From Methanosarcina sp. UBA289 (lineage in GTDB: Archaea > Halobacteriota > Methanosarcinia > Methanosarcinales > Methanosarcinaceae), in NCBI GenBank assembly GCA_002496565.1, contig DAKJ01000027.1:1-64000 (forward strand): DNA of 64,000 bases, written 5' to 3'. Below, piece by piece: positions 25,885-36,500 of the stretch (positions are counted from its first letter, which is position 1; the number at the start of each line of letters is the position of its first letter). Position numbers and translations under genes: made by a program. Under the pieces are notes generated by a model. The model ran no database searches, was not told the DNA's origin, and was given only the letters and a program-made list of their open reading frames with translations.

Positions 25885-28476
25885 TTACTTCATACGGGTG
25901 TTATAGGTATGATATATGGTATATATCAAGTATATGAGGAAAGCTATAATAAGAATATATTTTGTATACACTATTTTTGTCATGGTTTTTTTTTCAGTAC
26001 AAGTTAAGGAATCGGTTGTTATTCGGGAATAAATATCGGCTGTTGTATAAATTTTTCCTCCGTTTTCGAGAAGACCTGTTCGAAATAACGGATTTTCGCC
26101 GATATACATATACTCATCAGGGTAGTTCGCAGAGGCAGGTCTCCAGGAGACGTTTTCGACGCCAAAAATTTCAGGAACAAATTCTTCAGTCTGATTTACG
26201 CCAGCAGGTTTTTCGGAGATTTTATGGAGCCCGAAAGTTGTTGGGGTGACATATGATTCGTACATGTTGTTCCCTATCGGTGTTATTTCCATAGGCTTTT
26301 TGTCAAAATAAAGTTCAGGAACTCCTTCTTCTCTAGTTGTAATAAGAATCCTGCCTGGCTGGTTTATTTTAAGGTCAGGAACTTTTAACTGGAGACTCTC
26401 GTACATATCGATATCTGCAACTGCCCAATTCAGGGTTCTTGTAATCACCAGGCTATCATTTCCTGAATATAGAGAAGGAGCCCAGGGAATCCCATGACCG
26501 TATCCATTGTCAGTCGTAATAGCTGCAACCCTACCAAGGCCAAGCCTCCAAACTGTGATTACAGGTTTGCCTAGCCTGGTTGCTACAAGACGGTTTGCTT
26601 CTGGCTTTGGGCTTACTTCATTATAGCCCAGAAGATCATGGGGTATTTCGGAGATCTCTCTTGTAATGAAATGCCTGGGGTCATAGACTATCAGTGCGCC
26701 GCTGGAATAATCATTTTCTATCTCCTCGGACTCGTCCGATTTCTCAGAAAAACTGACATCCACCCGTTGTCCCGGTTCAATCTTGTTATAATTTTTTGAT
26801 AAACCGATTTTGTTCATCAGGAGGTAAGCATAATAATTGCCATTGGGATTGACCTGGCGCTCGGTGCTTGGGGAATGGATATGGACAAAATGGATGCCTA
26901 TTTCCTCTTCTTGAAGCGAATCTGCACAACTTACCGCCTGTTCAAACGTTTTATCCCCTTCATTTTTATTGCCTATCCCACCATCAGAAACGATTATGAT
27001 TTCAGCATCTGCACTGCTGTTCTGTCCTCTAAGCAGACTGCGTGCAGTTAACATTCCTCGTTCAAGTGATGTTGAGTCTCCTGAAGGGGTAATTTTTCGA
27101 ATCTCGCCTTCAATCCATACCCGATTTGATTCTTTGGACATATCCACAAACCCATTTGTGATATCCTTTCCTTTGCTCCCGAATGTGATAACATCCACTC
27201 TCGCATCTTTCAGGTGCTCGCTTTCAAGAAGCACAATAGCGTTAGAGAGTATGTCATCTAAAACACGTCCTCCAATCTTGTTACTTTGCAGGGTGCTCGG
27301 TGAAACATCAAGCATCAGGACAATATTCCTGCCGCCTCTCAAGTTTGAAGGGCTGGATGTAACAGGCAGAAGTGCCTCAAATTGCGTATTTTGATATGTA
27401 CTTTCAGTAGGATAGTCAAAAGAAGAATCTCCTCCGACCACTACCATGCCGCCGCCATTAATAATATACTTCCTGAGGGCTTCGACTTCCGAATTTGAAA
27501 TTGTCGATGCTGCCTGGTTGTCGATTATAACTGCATCCATGCCGTTAAGGGAACCAGATGAAAGAGAAACGGATGACCTTGCAAGATGTACCTCATAAAC
27601 CTCATTAAGTATGGCTGCCAGAGGCGAATCAGCTTCATTGGTCACAAAAAGCACTTTTGGTTTTGGCGTTACGTATATACTTTTCATGTACTGGTTATTA
27701 TTCTCGAAATAATCCAGGCCTTTAACGTTTATGCTTGCGGGATGAAAGGTTGCTTTTACCGTATGCGGCCCCAGTGTATCAAATGTATGATTGAAATCAA
27801 AACTTTCTACCCTCCCGGTCTGGGTAACTTTCTTTTCCATCACCTGCTTGTGGTCAACCGTAACTCTCAGCTCATACTTCATTTCATTTTCAGTTGACTT
27901 CCGGACATGAACCTTGAAAGGAGCCTCATTTCCGATTACAAGCTCATTTTCTCCTTCAATCTCTACGCTGAGGTCTTCTCTAACCGCATTAGGGATAAGT
28001 GCAGCTACAGGGAAACCATTTTTGTAACAATAAGAAAGCGCGTCTTCAATTGGAGTACCTGAATTGCTCTGTCCGTCCGAAACTATAAGGACATAATTTT
28101 CAGGAGATGCCTGCTGCAGAATAGCATCCCCAAGAGAAGTCTGCGAGCCTGAAATGCTTGTAATTGTAACAGGAACTTTGCTGCTAAGTTTCTCGGATAT
28201 ATTTTGCGCACTCCCTTTCTGAAGCAGTTCCATACTTGTGGTTTCGTCTGAAATTATGGTTATCCTGGATTGATTGGTCTTTGGGGAAGTTATCTCTGCG
28301 GAATATGGAGCTGCTAGTGCCAGAATCAGGAGGAATGCAACAAGTACATGGAAAAAAAGATGTTTTTTACTGGCTCTTTTTCCCAGCCCGAAAAGCAAGA
28401 AGACCGCCAGAGGCAGCAGGAGAAGCAGCTCAGATTTATATAGAAAACCAAAACTCATACTAAAATCAAAGCTCAT
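25885..28476 (-). CDS. Large membrane VWA protein with glutamine-amidotransferase-like domain
   Basis: An 863-residue membrane protein, last in the MoxR/VWA operon. Two spans at the N-terminus (about 13-30 and 40-58) put the following domains outside. A degenerate VWA-like region (70-165, LIVSDGQSNSG), then a class I amidotransferase-like fold without a clear catalytic triad (273-375, KVLFVTN, YIINGGGMVVVGGD), then a proper VWA domain with the MIDAS motif DVSPS (390-394) and SDGG later. A last span lies near 835-855. In MoxR operons such proteins are thought to be remodelled by the AAA ATPase and to bind metal-dependently to partners. The ATG overlaps the upstream stop by four bases. Confidence 0.85.
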   Translation of the reverse strand: MSFDFSMSFGFLYKSELLLLLPLAVFLLFGLGKRASKKHLFFHVLVAFLLILALAAPYSAEITSPKTNQSRITIISDETTSMELLQKGSAQNISEKLSSKVPVTITSISGSQTSLGDAILQQASPENYVLIVSDGQSNSGTPIEDALSYCYKNGFPVAALIPNAVREDLSVEIEGENELVIGNEAPFKVHVRKSTENEMKYELRVTVDHKQVMEKKVTQTGRVESFDFNHTFDTLGPHTVKATFHPASINVKGLDYFENNNQYMKSIYVTPKPKVLFVTNEADSPLAAILNEVYEVHLARSSVSLSSGSLNGMDAVIIDNQAASTISNSEVEALRKYIINGGGMVVVGGDSSFDYPTESTYQNTQFEALLPVTSSPSNLRGGRNIVLMLDVSPSTLQSNKIGGRVLDDILSNAIVLLESEHLKDARVDVITFGSKGKDITNGFVDMSKESNRVWIEGEIRKITPSGDSTSLERGMLTARSLLRGQNSSADAEIIIVSDGGIGNKNEGDKTFEQAVSCADSLQEEEIGIHFVHIHSPSTERQVNPNGNYYAYLLMNKIGLSKNYNKIEPGQRVDVSFSEKSDESEEIENDYSSGALIVYDPRHFITREISEIPHDLLGYNEVSPKPEANRLVATRLGKPVITVWRLGLGRVAAITTDNGYGHGIPWAPSLYSGNDSLVITRTLNWAVADIDMYESLQLKVPDLKINQPGRILITTREEGVPELYFDKKPMEITPIGNNMYESYVTPTTFGLHKISEKPAGVNQTEEFVPEIFGVENVSWRPASANYPDEYMYIGENPLFRTGLLENGGKIYTTADIYSRITTDSLTCTEKKTMTKIVYTKYILIIAFLIYLIYTIYHTYNTRMK

Positions 28477-30389
28477 ATTATTCGCCTCCTGAACATGACC
28501 ACATTCTCAAGAATAAGAAGGAGCAGCACGGTGTAAATCAGATATTTTCGGAATTTGTCAGGTGATTTCGTATACAGGTCTTCTTTCTGGACATCTTTGC
28601 TCTCGCCTGTCAGATTTAATCGATTCTCAGTAAAGGTATTTGACTCGGTGGAATCATAGAGGTTAGCTGCAATGGTTTTCTGGTTCAACTCATATAGCCC
28701 GCATTTATCGTAGTAAACAAACTTATTGCTGATCGTTTCCCCAGGGGTTTTGACTCTTACATTCTGGTCAAATGCCTGGTATCTGCCTGTGTTTACGTTG
28801 GTTTCACTGATGTCCCCGATTCCCCATAAATATTTGAGAAGCTTTGCCCAGAATACCGGATACGTGGGAACCGTAGGGAAATTGTTCCAAGCCTCATTTC
28901 CAGCAGTATTGCTAATCCCCACATAGGTAGCTGTCCCGTTGTTGATCTTCCAGGTACAGACTACAGGCCCGGCTCCTTCGAGTTCGGCAAGCACCAAGGC
29001 ATTTTCACGCGGAACCACAGCCAGGTACTTTCGAGTGTAAACGTCGTTAAACGAAATTCCCTCAAAAATCTGTGTTCCGCTCCCTGTAGTCTCAATCGTA
29101 TGGCTGGAGTCTTCTTCAATTGAGCTTATCTCTACAGGAAGAACAGGATATAACTCATGCATTTCCGAAGAGTTATACAGGCACCCGTTTCCTATAACTA
29201 TCAGGTCTTTCCCGCTTTGCGCATAAGAGACGACTTTCTTTATGGTGGATGCTGGAAGGGGTTCATGCTCACAATCTATGACAATAGTATCATATTTTTC
29301 AATAGTATCATATTTTGCATCATCGGCCGGAAGATCGTGCTGTACATCGACCTTAAGGCCAGGCATAAGAGATAAGGCCGTAATCAGAGGAGATTTGCTT
29401 ACAGCCGGGTCAAGGTCTGTTAATATAAGCATTTGCTTCAGCCTGATTTCAGGGATAGAAATCCAGGCAGTATTATCACAGGATACTGAATCCTTATTGA
29501 GAATTTCCACAGTTGATATGCCCTGAGGGATACTGGAGAATTTTATCTGCTGAGTCCCGAATTCCCCAAGCGATGTCGGCTTGCTTATTTTTTGGGTAGA
29601 AATTAGGCCTGATTTGCTTTCCAGCTGCACATCGAGCTTTACACTCTCATTATTAAAGTTTTTGACAGTGCAGGTGTACTCATAGGTTCCATCATTTTGA
29701 TCTTTCAGATATCCGCCTATAATTGCATAATTGGAAGTTGCTTTGCCTACCTGTCTGAACTCAAGTTCCATATTTTTCGCCCTAGCGATTTTCATATATG
29801 TTTCAGGGGCTTTCCCTGCCCAGTTTTCAAAGTCAGATATGACTACAATTTTTGCTTTTTGATTTCCCTCGTCGTTTACAACGGTCAGAATAGCTTCAGG
29901 AATCTCACCAGAAGTATCCTTGGATTCCAGGTCGTTGATTATCTCTTCGGCACTGGCTGCATCTATTGCTTTTGCAAGCACCACAGGCATACTTTCGGCA
30001 GCAATGACAGTGTTTTCCTTGCCCAAACATTCTATTGCTATGGATTTGGCAGCCTCGATTCGGTCAGGTACGGCCATGCTGGCAGATGAGTCTATGATAA
30101 CCACAACTCTTTCCGAATTCTCTGTGATATTTTCAAGTAAAGGGCCTGCAATGACAAACGCCATAAGGATCAGCGCAAGTAACTGTAAAAAGAAGAGTGG
30201 ATCTGTTATTTTTTTGCTGGGCTTACGCCTGGAATCCAATGAATTCCTGCTGATGTTCCGGACAAACATCAAAGAAGGCAGGATTATCGGTTTTGGACGG
30301 GGTTTAAGTAAGTAAACTATAACCAGAGGGATTATACCTGCAAGCGCAACCAGACCCATAGGAAATTCATAGTCCATAGGCAGAGTCAC
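28473..30389 (-). CDS. BatA-like membrane protein with VWA domain
   Basis: A 638-residue protein with the BatA layout: span at about 11-28, the motif PSLMFVRNISR, a second span at 65-85, then a VWA domain whose MIDAS is DSSAS (100-104) and ends about 200. Beta-rich extracellular domains and an amidotransferase-like stretch (about 350-410) follow, and a C-terminal span precedes FRRRII. GTG overlaps the DUF58 gene stop by four bases (GTGA), and its own stop overlaps the next start, so three genes are translationally chained. Confidence 0.88.
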   Translation of the reverse strand: MTLPMDYEFPMGLVALAGIIPLVIVYLLKPRPKPIILPSLMFVRNISRNSLDSRRKPSKKITDPLFFLQLLALILMAFVIAGPLLENITENSERVVVIIDSSASMAVPDRIEAAKSIAIECLGKENTVIAAESMPVVLAKAIDAASAEEIINDLESKDTSGEIPEAILTVVNDEGNQKAKIVVISDFENWAGKAPETYMKIARAKNMELEFRQVGKATSNYAIIGGYLKDQNDGTYEYTCTVKNFNNESVKLDVQLESKSGLISTQKISKPTSLGEFGTQQIKFSSIPQGISTVEILNKDSVSCDNTAWISIPEIRLKQMLILTDLDPAVSKSPLITALSLMPGLKVDVQHDLPADDAKYDTIEKYDTIVIDCEHEPLPASTIKKVVSYAQSGKDLIVIGNGCLYNSSEMHELYPVLPVEISSIEEDSSHTIETTGSGTQIFEGISFNDVYTRKYLAVVPRENALVLAELEGAGPVVCTWKINNGTATYVGISNTAGNEAWNNFPTVPTYPVFWAKLLKYLWGIGDISETNVNTGRYQAFDQNVRVKTPGETISNKFVYYDKCGLYELNQKTIAANLYDSTESNTFTENRLNLTGESKDVQKEDLYTKSPDKFRKYLIYTVLLLLILENVVMFRRRII

Positions 30390-31267
30390 CCTTTACCTAT
30401 GATAGTAAGAATAGCATCAATCGGCCGATTGTCAATACTGATTTTGAAATAAGGAATTTTAAAATCGTGTGTGATTTTATCCAGCTCAGCCATATGTTTC
30501 CCGAATTCGGCTGCATATTCCTTCCTGAACGTCTGGCCCACTGAGATGCTGAATTCCTCATTTGTCTCACTATCAATAAATTTGACTGTACCGTCTACGG
30601 TTTCAGGCAGGTTGATCTCGGTTTCTTCATAGAGATGTATAAGTACGAGCTCATGCCTGCACAACCTGTGTACAGCATATCGGATAGAATCGGGATCATC
30701 CAGAAAATCTGAAATTATAAAAACCATTGATTTTGACTTTATTCTGGGATATATGGAGTCTGCACAGTCTGCAAGCTTTGTTTTCCCACTAACTGAGATT
30801 TGGGAGAGGTTGTCAATCGTTCTAAGAAATTCTTCCCTTCCTTTGAGGGCTTTAGTATAGTCTACATTCTCCGCAAAGGTTGCAATCATGTACTGGTCGT
30901 TGTAGCGCATTACAATGTAAGAAATTCCTATAGCTACAGTTGATGCGTATTCGAATTTGTTCGGATAATTCTCTGGAAAGAGCATGCTGCTGCTGGCGTC
31001 AAGCAATATTACCATATTCAGGTTTTTGTCTTCTTCGAACCTGCGTATATACAGTTTTTCAGTACGGGAATAGAGATTCCAGTCTATTCTTTTTAACGAG
31101 TCTCCGGGATTGTATTTTCTATGGTCTACAAGGTCAAGCCCAGATCCCTTCCTTGTTGAGAGATGGCTGCCTGAGTGAACGGCTGTTACCCTGTTCCTAA
31201 TCGGGAGTGAATACCTGTCAAGCTGAGTCAGGAATGAAGTATCGATCTTATGTTTTGCACCGCCCAT
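30386..31267 (-). CDS. DUF58 protein of the MoxR operon
   Basis: A 293-residue soluble protein of the DUF58 family. The hallmark RKGSGLDLVDHRKYNPGD and RIDWNLYSRTEKLYIRRFEE lie in the N-terminal third; a VWA-like fold follows with VILLDASSSM as the metal site and FIISDFLDD. DUF58 proteins almost always lie next to MoxR ATPases and are presumed adaptors between the ATPase and the membrane VWA proteins. It follows the MoxR gene after 128 bases and is coupled to the next gene by a GTGA overlap. Confidence 0.92.
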   Translation of the reverse strand: MGGAKHKIDTSFLTQLDRYSLPIRNRVTAVHSGSHLSTRKGSGLDLVDHRKYNPGDSLKRIDWNLYSRTEKLYIRRFEEDKNLNMVILLDASSSMLFPENYPNKFEYASTVAIGISYIVMRYNDQYMIATFAENVDYTKALKGREEFLRTIDNLSQISVSGKTKLADCADSIYPRIKSKSMVFIISDFLDDPDSIRYAVHRLCRHELVLIHLYEETEINLPETVDGTVKFIDSETNEEFSISVGQTFRKEYAAEFGKHMAELDKITHDFKIPYFKISIDNRPIDAILTIIGKG

Positions 31268-31395
31268 ATCCTATCCTTGCCTCCAACCACCTTAGGTCAT
31301 AATCTCCAACCATACTCTATCCCTATCTTCAGTAACTTATTATTAAACTTCCAACTATACTCAATCCCTGCATCCTGCCAGATTTATCGCCAGTT

Positions 31396-32415
31396 TCAGC
31401 CGCGTTCTCGTTCATTATATAGTTGTTTTTTATCCTCCAGGATTTTTTGTATAATTTTATCGCTTGTAGTATTGTTCCGTGCAGCGTCAAATGAGAGAAT
31501 AATTCTGTGGCGAAGAACGGGGAGTACCATAGCGTCTATGTCTTCTTTTTCGACGTATCTCCGGTTATCAAGAAACGCATTTGCTTTTGCACAGAGAATG
31601 AGGGCTATTGACGCCCGCGGGGATGCACCGGCTTCTATCAGTTCAGGCAGATTTCGAGTATGGTTCACGATCTCGATTGCGTATCTTTTGAGTTTATTGG
31701 AAATTGGAATTCTCCGGGTGATCTGCTGGAGTTCAAGGAAAGTCTCTTTGTCTATACATCTTCTGACAGACGGTCTAAATGCCTCTGCATACCGGTTTAC
31801 AATTTCGAACTCCTCTTCTTTTTCCGGGTATTGCAGCTGGATTTTCAGTAAAAACCTGTCAAGCTGGGCTTCGGGCAAGGCATAGGTTCCTTCCATCTCA
31901 ATCGGGTTCTGGGTAGCGAGTATAAAAAAGGGTTTGTCAAGCAGATATGTAGTATTTGCAATTGTTACCTGCTTTTCCTGCATGGCTTCAAGCAGCGCAG
32001 ACTGAGTTTTTGGCGAGGCACGGTTGATCTCATCGGCAAGGACAATGTTTGCAAAAATAGGGCCCTGCTTGAACTTGAAGTGTTTGGAGCCTTTCTCATC
32101 ATCTTCAATTATGTCAGTGCCCGTTATATCCGCAGGCATGAGGTCAGGCGTACACTGTATCCTGCTAAACTTCATATTCATAATCTGGGAAATCGTGGAT
32201 ATGGTAAGGGTTTTACCCAGTCCAGGATTGCTTTCGACCAGCACGTGCCCTTCGCACAGCATGGCTATAAGGATCTGCCTTATCATTTCTTTCTGGCCGA
32301 CTATGGAATTGCCTATCTCTTTAAAAATAACCTCGAAAATTTCAGAGGCTTTTTCATAGGTCGGTTTTAAATTAAGTTCCGAATCTTCAAGCTGGATTTC
32401 CTGTATTTCTCGCAT
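31396..32415 (-). CDS. MoxR family AAA ATPase
   Basis: A 339-residue AAA+ ATPase. Walker A ESNPGLGKT (about 61-69), Walker B IVLADEIN (124-131), sensor FILATQNPIEMEGTY, the arginine region AQLDRFLLK and the C-terminal lid ASPRASIALILCAKA are all intact. It should act as a chaperone-like ATPase that works with the DUF58 and VWA proteins encoded downstream. I start it at ATG 32415, which has GAGGAG 8 bases before it; a longer reading from 32451 would overlap the upstream gene. Confidence 0.93.
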   Translation of the reverse strand: MREIQEIQLEDSELNLKPTYEKASEIFEVIFKEIGNSIVGQKEMIRQILIAMLCEGHVLVESNPGLGKTLTISTISQIMNMKFSRIQCTPDLMPADITGTDIIEDDEKGSKHFKFKQGPIFANIVLADEINRASPKTQSALLEAMQEKQVTIANTTYLLDKPFFILATQNPIEMEGTYALPEAQLDRFLLKIQLQYPEKEEEFEIVNRYAEAFRPSVRRCIDKETFLELQQITRRIPISNKLKRYAIEIVNHTRNLPELIEAGASPRASIALILCAKANAFLDNRRYVEKEDIDAMVLPVLRHRIILSFDAARNNTTSDKIIQKILEDKKQLYNERERG

Positions 32416-32431
32416 TGGAACTCCTCTTTTT

Positions 32432-33286
32432 TCAAGATGAGAGTTTTTCAAAATACTGTTTTATCAGCGGTTCATATTCTTCAGGCAGGTCTTCGGTATA
32501 GGTCTGGCTGTACCTGAATCCTTTTTTAGAGCTATTTGAGCTTTCATTTAACTCACTGTCTGTCTCTGAATCTACCCGGTTTGTAAATCCAAGTCCCAGG
32601 CTCGGGTTGATCTCCATTTCAATCTGTTCTCCGTTTTTTATTATGACAGCTTCTACACCATACTCGGTCTCATCAACAGTTTCATTTTCCACCTCGCCTG
32701 ATGCCGTTACGTCCGGTAAGTTCGGAATTTTCTCTGTCAACTGTCTGGGAGAAATGTCAAAGCTAAAACCTTCAGTTATGCAGAGAAAAATTGATCCGCT
32801 AAATAACAAAAATATTACAAACGTGCGGAGGATCTGCCTGCGTGGAGCAAGTTTTTTAATATTAATGTCGATTAACTCATTATGCACATTATGAAAAAGT
32901 TCATTTGTAACTATATTGAAATTTTGTTTATTATCGCAGGCCGTAACTAGCTTTGTCCTGAGCCCTGGAAAATTCCTCTCAAGCATGCTTATGAAGTTAA
33001 ATTCCCTTTTTTTCCTGAGCAATTTGTCGCAGGTAACTGCGAAAAAGATGAATATAACCGCTCCCACAGCCATTAAAATAATATTGAACCTGTAAAGGTC
33101 AATGTAGTTCTGGGTTTTAGAAAATGTTTCCATTCCGGGAAGAAAATAAGCAAACTCGTAGGCATTGAATAAAATCATAAGCAGGAAAAGAAAGGTAAAT
33201 CTCTCAGCTATTATTAAGAGCCGCAAAAGCCCGTAATAGTGCTTCAAATAAGTTCTATATTTTACCAGCACAGGCTCAAAAAACAT
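32432..33286 (-). CDS. Membrane protein, first gene of the MoxR operon
   Basis: A 284-residue protein with three membrane spans (about 25-48, 66-86 and 150-172). A cytoplasmic helical loop between the second and third has RNFPGLRTKLVTACDNKQ, a phrase typical of DUF4175-like and related proteins in MoxR clusters. The C-terminal 110 residues are acidic and lie outside. No enzyme motif. By position it is a structural membrane partner of the VWA proteins. The gap to the MoxR start is 16 bases, so the two are co-transcribed. Confidence 0.7.
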   Translation of the reverse strand: MFFEPVLVKYRTYLKHYYGLLRLLIIAERFTFLFLLMILFNAYEFAYFLPGMETFSKTQNYIDLYRFNIILMAVGAVIFIFFAVTCDKLLRKKREFNFISMLERNFPGLRTKLVTACDNKQNFNIVTNELFHNVHNELIDINIKKLAPRRQILRTFVIFLLFSGSIFLCITEGFSFDISPRQLTEKIPNLPDVTASGEVENETVDETEYGVEAVIIKNGEQIEMEINPSLGLGFTNRVDSETDSELNESSNSSKKGFRYSQTYTEDLPEEYEPLIKQYFEKLSS

Positions 33287-33584
33287 GTAAATCCTTCCAT
33301 TATTGGAATTTAACGCTAAATATATTGCAGAAGTTACTAAAAAACTTTTCCAATAATTTGGGTAATTTATATAGGTTAAAAATTAGAAAAATGTGAGGAT
33401 TCACAGGAATATAATCCAGTTTACCGGAAATAATCTCAAATATTCTTGATTATTCGGAAAGAATATACTTAATTATTATACTTTATAATTTCAACAGTTT
33501 TACGATCCAATTTAATATAGTTTTAATCAGCAATGTACTTATTTAGTTTAATCATTACAGTTATAAAAAGCATGGAAGAAAAAT
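33287..33584. other. AT-rich divergent intergenic region
   Basis: 298 bases separating the MoxR operon from the Avs-like gene. Very AT-rich, with several possible TATA boxes (for example near 33475-33490 and 33515). No repeat, attachment site or mobile-element end is visible. Confidence 0.4.
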
Positions 33585-36500
33585 ATGATAAAACCAGACT
33601 GGAATGTTTTTAAAGCAAAATTTAGCGAAAATCCTCAACGTAGTTTCGAATGGTTTTGTTATTTATTGTTCTGCAAAGAATTTGATAAACCACATGGCAT
33701 ATTTCGCTACGTCAATCAGTCTGGGATGGAAACAAACCCAATTAAATTTGGAAACGAGTGTGTTGCTTGGGAAGCAAAGTTTTATGAAGACAAATTGTCC
33801 GATCATAAAGATGAATTTATTAAGAAGTTAAAAATTGCCAAAAAAAGGAATCCAGAAATAAGTAAATTATATTTCTATACTCCTCTTGATTGGACTGAAA
33901 ATAGTAAAACTGTTAAAAGAAAAACCAAGACTCAAGATGAGATAGAAATAAGTGCAAGAGATGAAAAAATTGAAATCATATGGAGAGGAGCTAGTTTTTT
34001 TGAATCTCCATTTGTCTCTATTCAGAATGAGACAATTGCTAAACACTTCTTTAGTCTAGATAAAAATATCGTTAATCTAATAAAAACTCAACAGATGCAT
34101 TCTGAAAATATTATAAGTGGAATACAAACGTATATTACTTTTAGAGATCAAGTTATTGAAATTGATAGAAGCAATGAACTAGATAGACTACAGAGTGATT
34201 CAGAAAAAATATTAATTTTAAGTGGTCCAGGTGGCGTTGGTAAAACTTCAATTATTAAAAACCTTTATGAAAATCTCAAGGAAAAAACTCCATTTTATAT
34301 CTTCAAAGCAACTGACTTTGAAATAAGAAATATACAGGATTTATTTAGAGATGTGAGTTTGCAAGAATTTATAGAAGCTCATATCGATGACAAAGATAAA
34401 ATTATTGTAATCGACTCAGCAGAAAAGTTATTAGACTTAAAAAATACCGATTCTGTTAAAGAATTTTTAACTATACTGATTCAAAAAAACTGGAAAATAA
34501 TTTTTACTACAAGAGATAATTATTTAGAAGATTTAAATTTTCAATTTTTTGAAATATATAAAATTATTCCATTAAATATCAACATACAAAACTTAGGATT
34601 AAGTGAATTAGAAGTAATTTCCGATCAATATGGTTTTTCATTACCCAAAGATGGGAAATTACTCGATCTTATTAAAAATCCATTCTACCTAAACGAATAT
34701 TTAAAATTTTACAAAGAAGATGAACAACTAGACTATACTAATTTCAGAAGGACATTATGGAATAAAATCATAACTAAGTCTAAACCCTCAAGAGAACAAT
34801 GCTTTTTAAAAATGGCTTTTGAAAGGGCAAATAAAGGACAATTTTTTGTCACACCAGACTGTGAAACACGAATTCTAGATAATGAATTAAAAAATGATGG
34901 AATTTTGGGATATGAGTCGCCTTACGGGTATTTCATCACTCACGACATTTATGAAGAATGGGCACTGGAAAAAATAATTGAAGTAAAATTTGTGAATAGG
35001 ACAAGTAATCAAGAATTATTTGAAAATATTGGGCATTCATTACCAATTCGTAGAAGTTTTAGAAACTGGGTTTCAGAACAACTTTTATTGGGAGAAACTT
35101 CAATTAAAGAATTCATAGAAGAAATAATTGAGGATGAAGAAATTGAGTCATTCTGGAAAGATGAAATAATAGTTTCCATTTTACTTTCAGATTACTCCGA
35201 CTTCTTTTTTGAAAATTCCAAAGACAAATTACTGATCAATAATCAAGAACTGTTAAGAAAATCAATTCTTTTATTGAGAATCGCCTGCAAGGAAGTTGAT
35301 GAAGAGTTAATTAAGCAATTAGAAATAAAAGACTTAAATTTGTTTTCTCTAAAATATGTTTTAACAAAGCCAAAAGGTCAAGGCTGGAAAAGTCTTATCA
35401 AATTTATCTTTGAGAACTTAAATAATATAGGTATTGAGAATATTTGCTTTGTTTTGCCAGTAATTTATGACTGGAATAGTAAATTTAAGGAAGGGACTAC
35501 CACAAGGTTGTCAAGTTTAATTGCTCTTCACTACCATCAATGGGCAATTAAAAAAGACATCTATCTATCTAACGATGACACAGATAGGCTTTTAAAAACT
35601 ATTTTATATGGCTCGCTCGAAATAAAAAACGAGTTAATAGGAATTTTTGATGAAATTATAAAAAATCAATGGAAACATTACAATGATCCATATTACGATT
35701 TGTCAAAAATGATTCTGACAACATTTGAGGGAATTAATGTTTGTAAGGTTCTTCCAGAGAAGATTTTACAAATAGCTACTTTATTTTGGCTTTATACTCC
35801 TGCGCAAGAAGACTTTTTCAACTATTCAGGTATTGGAGTGGATCAGTACTTTGGTATAAAAAAGAACAACTTTGACTATTTTCCAGCAAGCTCCTATCAA
35901 ACACCAATATACTGGTTATTGCAAGTTTCCTCGAAGAAAACAATTGATTTTATTTTAGATTTTACAAATAAAACAGTTGAATTCTATGCGAAATCAAATT
36001 TAGATAAAGATGTTGGAAAAGTTGAAGTTTTTCTCGAAAAAAGTAGTAGTTTAGAGCAATACATAAGTGATAGACTTTGGAATATGTACAGGGGGACTCA
36101 AGTAGTTGTCCCACATGTTTTAGAGTCAATTCACGCGGCTCTGGAGAAATTTCTTCTTGAAATCGGAAAACATGTTGATTCGGTAACACTAGAAAATATG
36201 CTTTTTTATCTCATTAGAAACTCGAGATCTGCTTCTATTTCAGCTGTAGTAGCAAGCATTGTTTTAGCATACCCTGAAAAAACGTTTAATATTGCTATAA
36301 TTTTATTTAAAACAAAAGAGTTCTTTCTATATGATGCAAGCAGATTAGCCTTTGATCAAGGGCACAAAAATTCTCTTTTACTGTTAAGAAATAGTGTTGG
36401 AATTGACACCAAAAACAAAATTCACGAAGACGAAAGATTGGAAACATGTGATGCCAAACATAGAAAACTGGCTTTAGAAAATTTGTTTTTAAATTATCAA

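Noticed and set aside
31250..31885. 211-codon frame antisense to the MoxR gene
   Set aside because: Shadow of the ATPase gene with Ser/Arg-rich, signal-free product.
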